Positions 23,695 through 32,210 of a DNA stretch of 54,452 bases are shown here, in pieces; the stretch's first letter is position 1; each line of letters begins with the position of its first letter. This stretch comes from JALZHR01 sp036389695 (GTDB lineage: Bacteria > Acidobacteriota > Blastocatellia > Pyrinomonadales > Pyrinomonadaceae): positions 1-54,452 of the forward strand of contig DASVWG010000291.1 of assembly GCA_036389695.1 (NCBI GenBank), in the 5' to 3' direction. A program made the translations under genes and the position numbers. The notes under the pieces are model-generated. The model was not told the origin of the DNA and made no database searches. It saw only the letters and a list, made by a program, of their open reading frames with translations.

Positions 23695-24192
23695 TTAGTT
23701 TCGGTTTAATTTTTCAAATTCAAATTTCACCAGAAATTTTTCGATTTGTCGTCTGTGCCGCAAAACGTGAACAATCGCGTGTTCGAGCAATTGTTCGAGG
23801 TCGTAGGTTACGCCCCAGCTTGAATTAATGACGATTTTCGAAATTTCGTCCTCAGTCATTTCCCATTTTCCGTCCAGCGTTTCGCCGGTATAAGCGAGCA
23901 TTTTATCAATCGCCCAGCCGATTTCCGCGTGAGAAATAATTTCGCGCGGAACGGGTTCGGCGGGAATCGAAAACTGCGCGCGAATATAGTTTGCATAGCT
24001 GTAGCCAGCCATGACGACGTGGCGCGAAACGGTTTGAATCGAGCGGCAATCTTCATCAAGGGTTTCGGCGTCGGCAATCCGCGTAAACTCGTCTTCGCCG
24101 ATTTCGCGAAGCAAGGATTGAAGCTCAAGCGCGGCGCGCTCGTATTCGTCCAACATCGCGCCGACGGCGCCCGTGCGAAAAATTTTTGGCAT
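23695..24192 (-). CDS. DinB-like four-helix protein
   Basis: A 165-residue protein with the all-helical pattern of DinB/YfiT-like enzymes: EYERAALELQSLLREIG, QTVSRHVVMAGYSYANYI (His about 58) and LEQLLEHAIVHVLRHRRQIEKF (His about 138, 142, 146), giving a plausible three-His metal site. The superfamily includes thiol-dependent transferases and mycothiol enzymes. It is the first gene of the four-gene ArsS operon, divergent from a TIGR04282-type transferase 45 bases away. A role with thiols in arsenic chemistry is attractive but is only inferred from location. Confidence 0.7.
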   Translation of the reverse strand: MPKIFRTGAVGAMLDEYERAALELQSLLREIGEDEFTRIADAETLDEDCRSIQTVSRHVVMAGYSYANYIRAQFSIPAEPVPREIISHAEIGWAIDKMLAYTGETLDGKWEMTEDEISKIVINSSWGVTYDLEQLLEHAIVHVLRHRRQIEKFLVKFEFEKLNRN

Positions 24193-24237
24193 CTATTTTT
24201 CTTAAAAGCGGCAAAAGTTATAAAATTTCTGTCGGAA

Positions 24238-24918
24238 ATGAAACGCGCAGTTATCATCATGGCGAAAGCGCCGCTTGCCGGAACGGTCAAAACCAGACTT
24301 CAACCATACTTTTCCGCCGCCGAATGCGCGCAGCTTGCCGCGTGTTTCCTAAACGACGCGATAAACAAAGCAAAAACACTAAAAACTGAATTAATTTTAG
24401 CATATTCGCCCGCCGGAGAAACAGATTATTTCCGCGCGTTGGCGGATGAAAAAACGTCTCTGGTCGAGCAAAAAGGCGACAATCTGGGCGAAAAAATGTT
24501 TTCCGCCTTCGAGTTCGCTTTCGCGCAAAATGCCGATGCGGCAGTGATGATTGGGACGGACAGCCCGACGTTTCCGGAAGATTTTATCGAACAGGCATTT
24601 GAGTTTCTCGAAATTAACTCCGACGCCGTTCTGGGAAAAACCGAAGACGGCGGATTTTATTTGATTGGCTTGCGAAAACCGGACGCGAGAATTTTTGAAA
24701 GGGTTAAATGGAGCTCGCCGCAAGCTTTCGCACAGGTGCGCGAAAATATCATGAATCTGAACTGGCACCTGCGCGAAGTTCCGGGCTGGTATGACGTCGA
24801 CGAGCCGAAGGATTTCGAGCAATTAAGAAACGAATTTCTGAACAACAAAAACGCCCGTAAACGCGCGCCGCAAACTTTTGAATGGATTATGAAAAATATA
24901 AATAAAAACGCGGCATGA
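24238..24918 (+). CDS. TIGR04282-type (DUF2064, CofC/GT-A-like) transferase
   Basis: A 226-residue nucleotidyl/glycosyltransferase-like protein of the family linked to ArsS radical SAM enzymes. Seen are IMAKAPLAGTVKTRLQPY (residues about 7-24, the nucleotide loop), LGEKMFSAFEFAF, VMIGTDSPTFPEDFI (about 94-108, with the GTDSP metal-binding Asp) and GKTEDGGFYLIGL (about 124-136). These mark a complete GT-A/CofC fold. I start at ATG 24238; the frame is open much further upstream but only across the DinB-like gene. It is divergent from the ArsS operon. Its stop codon touches the GTAGGGGCA palindrome. Confidence 0.85.
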   Translation: MKRAVIIMAKAPLAGTVKTRLQPYFSAAECAQLAACFLNDAINKAKTLKTELILAYSPAGETDYFRALADEKTSLVEQKGDNLGEKMFSAFEFAFAQNADAAVMIGTDSPTFPEDFIEQAFEFLEINSDAVLGKTEDGGFYLIGLRKPDARIFERVKWSSPQAFAQVRENIMNLNWHLREVPGWYDVDEPKDFEQLRNEFLNNKNARKRAPQTFEWIMKNINKNAA

Positions 24919-25111
24919 AATGTAGGGGCACGCCCGCGTGCCTGCCCAATGAGCGTAGCGAATAAGTTTAAGAAATTAGCCACGAAATTTCACGAAAAAA
25001 CACGAAATAAATCATAAAAATATTTCGTGTTTTTTTCGTGTTCTTTCGTGGCTAATCGTTTTTCGCGCTGCCAGCACTCATTGGGCAGGCACAAGACCTG
25101 CCCCTACATTT
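24918..25111. repeat. Two-family nested palindrome (GTAGGGGCA outside, TTAGCCACGAAA inside)
   Basis: The outer arms 24918-24953 and 25077-25111 match over 28 positions (AAATGTAGGGGCA and TGCCTGCCCAATGAG), differing only in a 7/8-nt centre. The inner arms 24975-25009 and 25021-25056 are drifting CACGAAA words with an 11-nt loop. It fills the convergent gap and supplies the TAG stop of the minus-strand glycosyltransferase. Confidence 0.85.
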
Positions 25112-26201
25112 CTATGTAAACTCTCTCGGTTTCTTCAATCATTCGTTCTAACGAAAAATTTTCGGCGGCGAATTCCTGCGCTTGTTTGCCGAGCTTTGTT
25201 CGCAGAGTTTCATCGGTTAAAAGTTTGCCGATTGCTTCGGCTAAAGCGACAGGTTCTTGAATCGGAACAAGCAAACCGGTTTCGCCGTCGCGGAGGATTT
25301 CCTTCGCGCCTTCAGTGGCGGTGGCGGCAATCGGCGTCGCGCTTGCCATCGCTTCCAGAATTGCCAGACCGAAGCTTTCCGAGTGCGAGGCGGAGACGAA
25401 AACGTCGAGCGCGTGCAGGAGCGGCGCGGTTTCTTCGACCCAGTCGAGCCAGAGAAAACGGTTTTCGAGATTGAAAATTTTGACCAGCCGTTTCAGCTCG
25501 CTTCGGAAATTTTGATTGACGGAATTATCTTTGCCGACGATGACAAAATGTGCTCCGGCGAATTTTTCAGCGACGATTTTCGCCGCCAGAACGAAATCGC
25601 GCTGACCTTTTAAAAGCTTCAATTCGCCGATTGTGCCGATTAACAGAGCGTCAAAGGAAATATTGTGTTCAAAGCGAAATTCCCGGCGCAGGCTTTCGCG
25701 ATTGGCGTTTGACCACGTTTCGGTTTCGATTCCGTTCGGGACGATTCGAATTTTTTCTTTCGGAAAAATCGTTTCCATCTCGCCGGCGACCGGTTCGGAA
25801 ACGGCGATGACTCTGGCGACGTTTTTTAAGGCGAAGCGGTGAAAAGGCTTCATCGGGAAAAGGACGTGGCGCGTTAAAACGAGCTTCGGCGTTTTCGCGA
25901 TGCGGCAGGCGAGACTCGCCGGCAGGTAATCGCGGGCGACGTGGGCGTGGATGATTTCGACGTTTTTTTCGCGGACGAACTCGGCGATGCGCTGCGCGCT
26001 GAAGATGCCGAAAGAATTTCGTATCGAAACGTGCATAAAATTTTCGGGCGGCAAAAAGTCGAATTTTTCCTGCCATTTGTTGGTCGGGCGCAGGGCAATG
26101 AAGATTTCGTGACCGCGAGCCGCCAAGCCGCGACACAAATCGACCAGATGCTTTTCGCCGCCGCCAAAATTTCTTGCCGATGAGATTTGCAGAATTCTCA
26201 T
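25104..26201 (-). CDS. Glycosyltransferase family 4 (GT-B)
   Basis: A 365-residue GT-B glycosyltransferase. The N-terminal acceptor domain begins RILQISSARNFGGGEKHLVDL (residues 2-22) with the glycine-rich GT4 loop. VIAVSEPVAGEM and IRIVPNGIE (about residue 150) mark the domain junction. The C-terminal half has IGTIGELKLLKGQRDF and the nucleotide-sugar motif SHSESFGLAILEAMASATP (about 275-293, E-x7-E). It most likely builds a surface glycan or glycolipid; sugar and acceptor are unknown. ATG 26201 is chosen because homologous sequence begins there; an upstream in-frame ATG at 26327 would run through word-repeat DNA. Its last codons and TAG stop come from the GTAGGGGCA repeat. Confidence 0.88.
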   Translation of the reverse strand: MRILQISSARNFGGGEKHLVDLCRGLAARGHEIFIALRPTNKWQEKFDFLPPENFMHVSIRNSFGIFSAQRIAEFVREKNVEIIHAHVARDYLPASLACRIAKTPKLVLTRHVLFPMKPFHRFALKNVARVIAVSEPVAGEMETIFPKEKIRIVPNGIETETWSNANRESLRREFRFEHNISFDALLIGTIGELKLLKGQRDFVLAAKIVAEKFAGAHFVIVGKDNSVNQNFRSELKRLVKIFNLENRFLWLDWVEETAPLLHALDVFVSASHSESFGLAILEAMASATPIAATATEGAKEILRDGETGLLVPIQEPVALAEAIGKLLTDETLRTKLGKQAQEFAAENFSLERMIEETERVYIEM

Positions 26202-26202
26202 T

Positions 26203-26242
26203 CGTAAATCGTAAAACGGAAATCCGAAATCGGCAATCGAAA
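26203..26242. repeat. Single-arm word run AAATCG/CGGAAATC
   Basis: Bases upstream of the glycosyltransferase start are a run of drifting words (CGTAAATCG, TAAAACGG, AAATCCG, AAATCGG, CAATCG). The style is that of the other intergenic word repeats, but no inverted partner is seen nearby. Confidence 0.45.
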
Positions 26243-26250
26243 ATAAAAAT

Positions 26251-26305
26251 GGCGCGTTTCCCGAAGGAAACGCGCCGCAAAGGTTTTTCCCCAGTGAGGA
26301 AAAAC
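26251..26305 (-). terminator. Double hairpin terminator with UUCG tetraloop (TonB receptor gene)
   Basis: Read on the minus strand, the first stem (26305-26283, GTTTTTCC/GGAAAAAC) starts inside the receptor's stop codon. The second is a perfect 11-bp stem GGCGCGTTTCC-TTCG-GGAAACGCGCC (26276-26251) with an ultrastable tetraloop, followed by ATTTTTATTTT. The second is a canonical intrinsic terminator. Confidence 0.85.
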
Positions 26306-29300
26306 TAAAATTGAAAACGCGCCGCAAATTGAATTTGGCGTTCGCGATACAAAGTGCTGTCGGTCGTCGTGATGTCGCCGAAAGTCTGTCTGCCGGTCGT
26401 ATCTTTCGTCAAACTCAAATTGGTTCCGCTTCTGGTATAAAGCGACGAACTGACGCCGAAAACTTGCGTGCGGTTTGCCACATTGAAGGCTTCGCCCAGA
26501 AGTTCGAGATTCATAGTTTCCGTGAATCTGAACCGTTTCGAGAGACGTAAATCCAGATTGTGCAGGCTCGGCAGGCGATAAGCGTTGCGCGGATTCAAAG
26601 GAAATCGCGCGTCGCCCTGGCTATTGTTCAAGCTCGCTCCGGAAACGGTCGCATCAAACGGACGACCCGAATAGAAGGTATAAATCGGAGCGATTGACCA
26701 GCCGTTCAGAACGTAATTGTAGAACGAACCCGTGTTTCCTCCTCTGTAAAGCGTCGGAGCATAGACGGCGCTGACGACGACTTTATGACGCACGTCAAAG
26801 TTGCTCGGACCGCGGTCGTAGCTGCGGTCGAACGGGTCATAAGGACTTTGCGTCTGCGTAAAGGTCGCCGAGTTCTGGTTCGTATCCGTGGATTTTGCCA
26901 GAGTGTAGCTGGCTTGAACCTGTAAGCCGTCGGTAAAGCGGCGATTCGCCTGGAAGACGAGCGCGTTGTATTCGGACTTAACGTTGCTCTGGATTTGCGT
27001 CATTGCATTGGTTCCGATGACGCGATTGTAGAGCGGCAGCTGAAAGCTTTGTCCGGCAAACGGTCCGTCGATAACGCTAAAGGTCGTCGTGCCGGTGCGC
27101 TGGTAATTTAAGTCGACGAAGGTCGGCAGATTGCGTCCCAGGCTTCCGACATAAGAAATTGAAACGACTGTATTTCTCATCACCTGACGTTCGAGAATAA
27201 TGTCGTACTGGTGAATTTTCGGCGCTTGAAAGTTTCTTTCGAAGAACTGAACCGCGCCCTGGCTGAAGGTGAGTGAGCTCTGCGGCAGAACGTTCGGGAA
27301 AATCGGAGCGGTTGCCGCCGTCGGCGCGATGCTGACCTGTGCCTGCCCGCCCGGATTTCCGGTGTTGACATAGGCATTGTAAATCGTCGAATTCTGGATG
27401 CGACCGAAATAAATTCCGTAGCCGCCGCGAATGCTGGTTTTGCCGTCGCCGAAAATGTCGTAGGCGAAACCGACGCGCGGTCCGAAATTGTTTCTGTCGT
27501 CCGGCAGCGTGGAAGTAGCTTCCGCCAGAGTTCTCAAATCGTTCGGAATAATGGTCGTGCTCGTGCTCGGCAATACCGCGTCGGGCAGAGAGATGTATTC
27601 GTAGCGCAAGCCCATATTGACCGTCAGACGCGGCGTGATGCGAAAGTCGTCCTGAACGAAAAAGTTATAATCGTAGGTCGTGAATTTCAGTCCGGGTGAA
27701 CCGACGCCCTGCTGGAAGTTGCTGGTGTAGCAGCGTCCGGCGACACGCGTCGGGTTCGCCGCGCAGGTCGGAATAGTTCCGGTGAACGGCGACAGGTAGT
27801 TCAAATAGTCGATAATGAAGTCAGCCGTATTGTTATACGAATAAGCGCCGGCTTCAAAGCGAAGATTTTCGATGTCGTCGGTGACGCGGTTGATGTCGCC
27901 GCCGAACTTGATGGTGTGGCGACCTTTCGTCCAGGTGACCGTGTCGGCAAACTGGATACGGCGCTCGTCAGGGAATTTCGAACGTTCAAGAAAAGTCGGC
28001 GTTCCAAATTCGAGACCGTTGGTGATAAAGACGTTCGGCGCGCGAGTGCCGCCGAGAACGGTGCTGGATGTCGGCGGTTCGCCCTGCAGCGGCGCGGTGC
28101 TGAACTGCGATTCAAAGTCGCGTCCCCACTGAAAGCGGGCTTCGTTCAGCATACTCGGCGAAATGGTCGATTGCAGACGCGCGTTGACCGAATCGACTTC
28201 GACGAAATCATCGCCGAAATTCGAGCGGCTGCGGAAATTGACGGCTTGCGTCTGAACGCCGTTCGGCGATTCCCAGCGCAGGCGGTTGTAGCTGATGCTG
28301 AACAGATTGTTGTTGTTGACCTGCCAGTCGATTTTCGGCAGGAACAATTTCTGGTCGCCCTTGCGCGGCGTCTCGCCCGTAAAGTTGCGAACGACGTTCA
28401 GAACGTTGTTTGCCTGCGCCTGCGAGATGTTGCGGCACGCCAGAAGTTGTCCGGCGGTCAATTGCGCAAAAGGACTGTTACAGGTCAGCGAGCCGGTCGG
28501 CAGAGCGACGTTTACGTTAAAAAACGTCGGCGAGCTGGTCGAGGAAAGACCGGGGAAATTGCGACGCTGCTGGTCGTAGCTGAAGAAAAAGAACAAACGG
28601 TCTTTAATAATCGGACCGCCGATGGTTCCGCCGAACTGCTCGCGCAAATCGACAGGTTTCGCCGCAAGGGTCGTCGGCACGCCGTTTACCAGAACGTTCT
28701 GGAACGCGCGCGGGTTGCGCGCGCCGTTGCGGTTGTTGCGGTTGTAATAGAACAAATCGCCGTGAAACTCGTTGGTTCCGCTCTTGGTGACGGTGTTGAT
28801 AACGCCGCCGGCGGCGCGACCGTATTCGGCTGAATAGTTTGAGCCGTTAATCTGAAACTCGCGCACCGCCGATTGGCTGATAACGTAGTTGATGCGCGTG
28901 CGTCCGCGTTCTTCGGAGAAAAACGCCTGATTGTTATCGCCGCCGTCCACGGTACTGTTGTTGAGCAAGCCGGAGATGCCGCGGAAGCTAATCAAACCGA
29001 AAGTTCCGTCCGGCACGGTCGAAGGCGCTAATAAAGCAAAGTTTGAAGCGCGGCGACCGTTAATCGGCAATTCGTTGATTGATACCTGGTTGATGTTCGT
29101 CGCATTCGAGTTGTCGTTGGTGTTGATAACCGGAGCTTCCGCCGTCACTTCGACATTGGCGGTTTGCCCGGTCACGCCCAATTGAACCTCAATCGGCGTT
29201 ACCTGACCGACTTCGACGACGACTCTTTCCTGCGTAAAAGCGGCAAAGCCGGAAGCCGTCGCTTTCAGCGAATAAACTCCGGGTTGAAGGTTGCTGAAAC

Positions 29301-29526
29301 GATAACCGCCGTCGCCGTCGGTCGTTATGTCCTGAGTTTGATTCGTTCCGGTGTTGGTAATCGTCACGGTCGCATTCGGCACGATCGCGCCCTGCGCGTC
29401 GGTCACGGTGCCGCGAATGCCGCCCGTTACGGTTGATTGTGCCGCAGCTTGCCCGATGCCTAACGCGAGACAAAAGACAGCCAGCATAAAAAAGCGTATC
29501 GAACTAGAAAATAAATTTTTAGTCAT
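26305..29526 (-). CDS. TonB-dependent receptor with carboxypeptidase-regulatory N-domain (Oar-like)
   Basis: A 1073-residue outer-membrane protein. A signal peptide (about residues 1-30) is followed by a carboxypeptidase-regulatory-like domain (GGIRGTVTDAQGAIVPNATV to LKATASGFA, about 35-105). The TonB plug follows (NINQVSINELPINGRRASNF, then FRGISGLLNNSTVDGGDNNQ) and then a long beta-barrel ending in Phe (RQIQFAARFQF), as outer-membrane proteins require. The NGRR plug motif and size are typical of acidobacterial Oar-like receptors, which are numerous and probably import large or poorly soluble molecules. ATG 29526, with AGAGAGA upstream, is preferred over ATG 29541. No TonB-linked partner genes are adjacent. 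A double hairpin terminator follows. Confidence 0.9.
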   Translation of the reverse strand: MTKNLFSSSIRFFMLAVFCLALGIGQAAAQSTVTGGIRGTVTDAQGAIVPNATVTITNTGTNQTQDITTDGDGGYRFSNLQPGVYSLKATASGFAAFTQERVVVEVGQVTPIEVQLGVTGQTANVEVTAEAPVINTNDNSNATNINQVSINELPINGRRASNFALLAPSTVPDGTFGLISFRGISGLLNNSTVDGGDNNQAFFSEERGRTRINYVISQSAVREFQINGSNYSAEYGRAAGGVINTVTKSGTNEFHGDLFYYNRNNRNGARNPRAFQNVLVNGVPTTLAAKPVDLREQFGGTIGGPIIKDRLFFFFSYDQQRRNFPGLSSTSSPTFFNVNVALPTGSLTCNSPFAQLTAGQLLACRNISQAQANNVLNVVRNFTGETPRKGDQKLFLPKIDWQVNNNNLFSISYNRLRWESPNGVQTQAVNFRSRSNFGDDFVEVDSVNARLQSTISPSMLNEARFQWGRDFESQFSTAPLQGEPPTSSTVLGGTRAPNVFITNGLEFGTPTFLERSKFPDERRIQFADTVTWTKGRHTIKFGGDINRVTDDIENLRFEAGAYSYNNTADFIIDYLNYLSPFTGTIPTCAANPTRVAGRCYTSNFQQGVGSPGLKFTTYDYNFFVQDDFRITPRLTVNMGLRYEYISLPDAVLPSTSTTIIPNDLRTLAEATSTLPDDRNNFGPRVGFAYDIFGDGKTSIRGGYGIYFGRIQNSTIYNAYVNTGNPGGQAQVSIAPTAATAPIFPNVLPQSSLTFSQGAVQFFERNFQAPKIHQYDIILERQVMRNTVVSISYVGSLGRNLPTFVDLNYQRTGTTTFSVIDGPFAGQSFQLPLYNRVIGTNAMTQIQSNVKSEYNALVFQANRRFTDGLQVQASYTLAKSTDTNQNSATFTQTQSPYDPFDRSYDRGPSNFDVRHKVVVSAVYAPTLYRGGNTGSFYNYVLNGWSIAPIYTFYSGRPFDATVSGASLNNSQGDARFPLNPRNAYRLPSLHNLDLRLSKRFRFTETMNLELLGEAFNVANRTQVFGVSSSLYTRSGTNLSLTKDTTGRQTFGDITTTDSTLYRERQIQFAARFQF

Positions 29527-29541
29527 TCTCTCTGACCTCAT

Positions 29542-30157
29542 ATTTTGAAATAGAAATTTAGAAACAAAATTACGTGTTGGTTGGAAACATCTTAATTTTT
29601 GGATTTTGAATTTTAGTTTTTGGATTTTGTCACGAAGAATTTTTTACGCAACTCAAAGTCAAAATTCCGAATCGGCTTTCGTTGAACTTTCCAACTTGTT
29701 GAAAACTCACACAATTAGCACTTTCATAACACCCGCTATGAAAATATTTTTTGCCAAATTGTGGGTTTACACTGAAAGACCATAAAATTTTAAGCAATTT
29801 AAGTTCCTAAAATTTCAGTCTTTCCGCATAAATTTATTATCGCGGCGGCTGATTAAATCGCTGTGACGGCGGGCGCGGCGGACGGGCGCGGAAAGTTTTG
29901 TAAATAATTGTAAAAAAGCGTGACCGGCGCGAATAAATTTTTACGGATTTTTACGGCAGCGCTTTCCTTTATATAGGCGTCCATAGCTCAATTCGCATCT
30001 GGATTTTTAACAGACCGCTCGCGCGAACGGTTTGAGCGATTTTGGTATACTTGACTTTTTTGTAAGTCTAGTCTATTTTTATGTGACAATGTTTGAGGTA
30101 TCATCCAACAGTGAAACTTCGGGCATTTATATATCAAGCGAGAAAGGGAGGGAAATT
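29542..30157. other. Long non-coding gap between TonB receptor and PilZ genes
   Basis: This 616-bp stretch has no credible gene. It holds a word run GGATTTTG/AATTTTAG at about 29593-29629, an inverted repeat GAAAGAC/GTCTTTC (29774-29780, 29818-29824) whose loop itself contains TAAAATTT words, a GC-rich CGG segment near 29840-29890, and the PilZ promoter candidate at 30051. The divergent control regions of both genes must lie here. Confidence 0.6.
30051..30079 (+). promoter_or_regulatory. Candidate sigma-70 promoter for the PilZ gene
   Basis: TTGACT (30051-30056), a 17-base spacer, then TATTTT (30074-30079). It lies about 80 bases upstream of the ATG and leaves a leader that contains the strong ribosome site GGGAGG. 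Confidence 0.5.
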
Positions 30158-30559
30158 ATGGCACGAACGGAGTTATCTGCATCGGCAAATCGTCCGCCGC
30201 TACATCATCGGATTATGGCGAATTTGCAGGTTCAGGCGAGTTGGATTGATAAAGTGACCGGTAAAACGGTCTTGGTCGAAGGCTTAACGGAGAATATCGG
30301 TGAAACCAGCGCTCTGGTTAATTTGACTACTCTCCCGCCGGTCGGAAGTGAAGTTAGTCTGCGTATCTATGACGAAGAAAGAACTTTAATCGAAGTACCG
30401 ACGGAAGTAATCAGGGTCGAACGCGACCCGAGCAAACCATTAGCCGCGCTCTCCATCGGCGAAAACTTGAAAAAGTGGAAAACGACTGTGATGACCGCAG
30501 CGCAGGATTGGGTCACTCGTCAATGGAAACTTAACTACGAAGAAGAATGGGTCAACTAG
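30158..30559 (+). CDS. PilZ domain protein
   Basis: A 133-residue single-domain protein. HHRIMANLQVQASWID is the N-terminal PilZ region, VEGLTENIGETSALVNL corresponds to the D/NxSxxG-type loop (here NIGETSA), and LPPVGSEVSLRIYDEE is the following strand. The arginine of the upstream RxxxR c-di-GMP motif is weak (HHRIMANLQ), so cyclic-di-GMP binding is uncertain. The start at 30158 is fixed by a strong site (GGGAGG) 5 bases upstream. The frame is open further upstream but that part is leader. A perfect 11-bp hairpin terminator follows. The gene is transcribed alone. Confidence 0.75.
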   Translation: MARTELSASANRPPLHHRIMANLQVQASWIDKVTGKTVLVEGLTENIGETSALVNLTTLPPVGSEVSLRIYDEERTLIEVPTEVIRVERDPSKPLAALSIGENLKKWKTTVMTAAQDWVTRQWKLNYEEEWVN

Positions 30560-30590
30560 CTTTTTAGGCTTCATTTCTTATTCATAATTA

Positions 30591-30629
30591 AAACGGGGAA
30601 GTTATTCGAACAGAATGGCTTCCCCGTTT
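30591..30629 (+). terminator. Rho-independent terminator of the PilZ gene
   Basis: AAACGGGGAAG (30591-30601) pairs perfectly with CTTCCCCGTTT (30619-30629) around a 17-nt loop, 32 bases after the stop. Confidence 0.75.
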
Positions 30630-30639
30630 CCCATTTCGG

Positions 30640-30794
30640 GCGATTTCAAATTCCAGATTCCAAATTTTTTCATTGTGTCAGTAGCCCAAGCGTGAGCGCG
30701 GGCTTTTCAGTTTGGAAATTCAAAAGTGGATTTGAAATTCAAAATCTAAAATCGGTAGCGGAAAAGCCCTCCTTTACAGTCGGGCTACTGACAC
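30640..30794. repeat. Composite palindrome GTGTCAGTAGCCC / AAATTCCAGATT words
   Basis: The arms GTGTCAGTAGCCC...GGGCTTTT (30675-30707) and its inverse (30762-30794) share the outer 13 and inner 8 bases plus scattered positions. Interleaved are drifting words GATTTCAAATTCCAG (30642 on) and GGATTTGAAATTCAAAATC (30728-30746), which are mutually inverted. It is two families entwined, between co-directional genes. Confidence 0.7.
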
Positions 30795-30880
30795 GAAAGT
30801 TTGTAAATTTATGTAAATCCGCGCCCGCCGCTCGTCGCGCGGCAAACTGAAAAATCGTATAATGCATCTTTCTTAAAGTA

Positions 30881-31948
30881 ATGAAAAAAATCATCTCTAT
30901 CGCTTTCATACTGATTTTTGCCGGTTTCAGCTTCGCGCAGGAAACGCCGCCGCAGCAGAAACCGCTGACGCAAGCCGAATATGTCAGGCTGCTTTACGAT
31001 TTGGAAAAAAATCCGCGCAAGCGCGACGAAGTCATCGAAGCCGTGAGAAAACGCGGGCTCGGTTTCACCGTCACGGACGGAATCAAAAGCCTGACCATCA
31101 CCAAAAGCCGCAACGACGCCGAACTCAAACGCGCTCTGGAAGAAGCCTCGCGGCGGCGTGAAAACCCGACCGCCTCGCAGCCGCCGACCGAAAAAGAAAG
31201 CGCGGAAGTTTTAGCCAAATCGCGGCAGGCGACGCTCGAGGCGGTTGACGAGATGCCGGATTTCGTCGTCAAACAGATGATTCAGCGCTCGGAAGCTTAT
31301 GCCGGAACGAACAATTTCAAAAATCTGGACCGGCTGATTGTCGCCGTCAGCTATCGCTCGGAAGGCGCGGAAGAATACAAAATTTTAAGCTTAAACGGCG
31401 TCCTGCAGGATAATCCCAAGCCGAAAGGAACTTATTCGGAGCTCGGCGGAGCCAGCTCGACCGGTGAATTCGTCACGGCTCTGGCGGCGATTTTCAAGCC
31501 CGAAAGCGAAACGAGATTTGAAGTTATCGACACGGATTTGATTCGCGGTCGCCGCACTATCGTCTATGGCTTTGAAATTAAGAAAGACAAATCTCCGCAG
31601 CAAATCAGGACTTCACTCGGCGCCGGAGGCTCGACCTTGAGCGGAACGAAAGGGAAAATCTGGATTGACCGCGAAAACTTTCGCGTTTTACGCGTCGAAT
31701 CGCAGGCGACCGGGATTCCCGATGATTTTCCGATTCGCGCCGTCAGCCGCGTTATCGATTATGATTGGGTAACGATTTCCGATATGAAATTTCTTCTGCC
31801 TTTGCTCTCGGACGTGCGCCTGACCTATCGCGAAAATCGACAGCTTTTCGAATCGCGTAACCTGATTCGCTTCAAAGAGTATCAAAAATTCGGTTCGGAC
31901 GTGAAGGTTCTGGACGACGAGCAGGAAATGCCGGAAGAAAAACCGTAA
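30881..31948 (+). CDS. Exported protein of unknown function
   Basis: A 355-residue protein with a signal peptide (FILIFAGFSFAQ). The N-terminal part is a short helical segment of the type LTQAEYVRLLYDLEKNPRKR plus a RKRGLGFTVTDGI motif. A disordered Pro/Ser linker follows, then a beta-rich domain (residues about 120-340) with WIDRENFRVLRVESQATGIP. That stretch recalls outer-membrane lipoprotein-sorting or LolA/DUF-type lipid-binding sheets, but I cannot name the family. The stop TAA lies in the TTAACATTTA palindrome. It is the only gene on its transcript as far as can be seen. Confidence 0.65.
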   Translation: MKKIISIAFILIFAGFSFAQETPPQQKPLTQAEYVRLLYDLEKNPRKRDEVIEAVRKRGLGFTVTDGIKSLTITKSRNDAELKRALEEASRRRENPTASQPPTEKESAEVLAKSRQATLEAVDEMPDFVVKQMIQRSEAYAGTNNFKNLDRLIVAVSYRSEGAEEYKILSLNGVLQDNPKPKGTYSELGGASSTGEFVTALAAIFKPESETRFEVIDTDLIRGRRTIVYGFEIKKDKSPQQIRTSLGAGGSTLSGTKGKIWIDRENFRVLRVESQATGIPDDFPIRAVSRVIDYDWVTISDMKFLLPLLSDVRLTYRENRQLFESRNLIRFKEYQKFGSDVKVLDDEQEMPEEKP

Positions 31949-32000
31949 ACATTTAACATTTAACATTTATCGGTCTTGAATGATAAATGTTAAATGTTAC
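31945..32000. repeat. TTAACATTTA word-repeat palindrome
   Basis: A perfect 17-bp inverted repeat, 31954-31970 and 31983-31999, with a 12-nt loop. It is built from TAACATT words. The flanking bases place the TAA stops of the two convergent genes in the element at both ends (31946-31948 and 31999-31997). Confidence 0.85.
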
Positions 32001-32152
32001 TTGAGAAAGTCGTAGCCGAAATAAGTCGCGGCGATAATCAGAGCCAGCCAGACCAAGCCTTTAATAAAGAAAAATAAAAAACCGGCGATGCCGAAGCGTT
32101 TCAGCCATTTATTAAGAGGATTTGTTTTTTCTTTCGTTTCCCGCATCATCAT
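31997..32152 (-). CDS. Small membrane protein, unknown
   Basis: A roughly 51-residue protein from ATG 32152 (ATG 32146 also possible): a short charged N-terminus (RETKEKTNPLNKWLKR) and one hydrophobic helix (GFLFFFIKGLVWLALIIAAT). There is no recognised domain. The regular small-protein layout and codon use support a gene, but there is no clear ribosome site. It is convergent with the exported-protein gene. It could be a small-membrane-protein partner of something elsewhere. Confidence 0.5.
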   Translation of the reverse strand: MMMRETKEKTNPLNKWLKRFGIAGFLFFFIKGLVWLALIIAATYFGYDFLK

Positions 32153-32210
32153 AAAAATAACTTTTTTGCACGAGTTTTTCAAACAATTTCTTTATCAGTC
32201 AGGCTGAATT

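Noticed and set aside
27916..28833. 305-codon frame opposite the TonB receptor
   Set aside because: Antisense shadow of a well-supported gene; no domain, no start signal.
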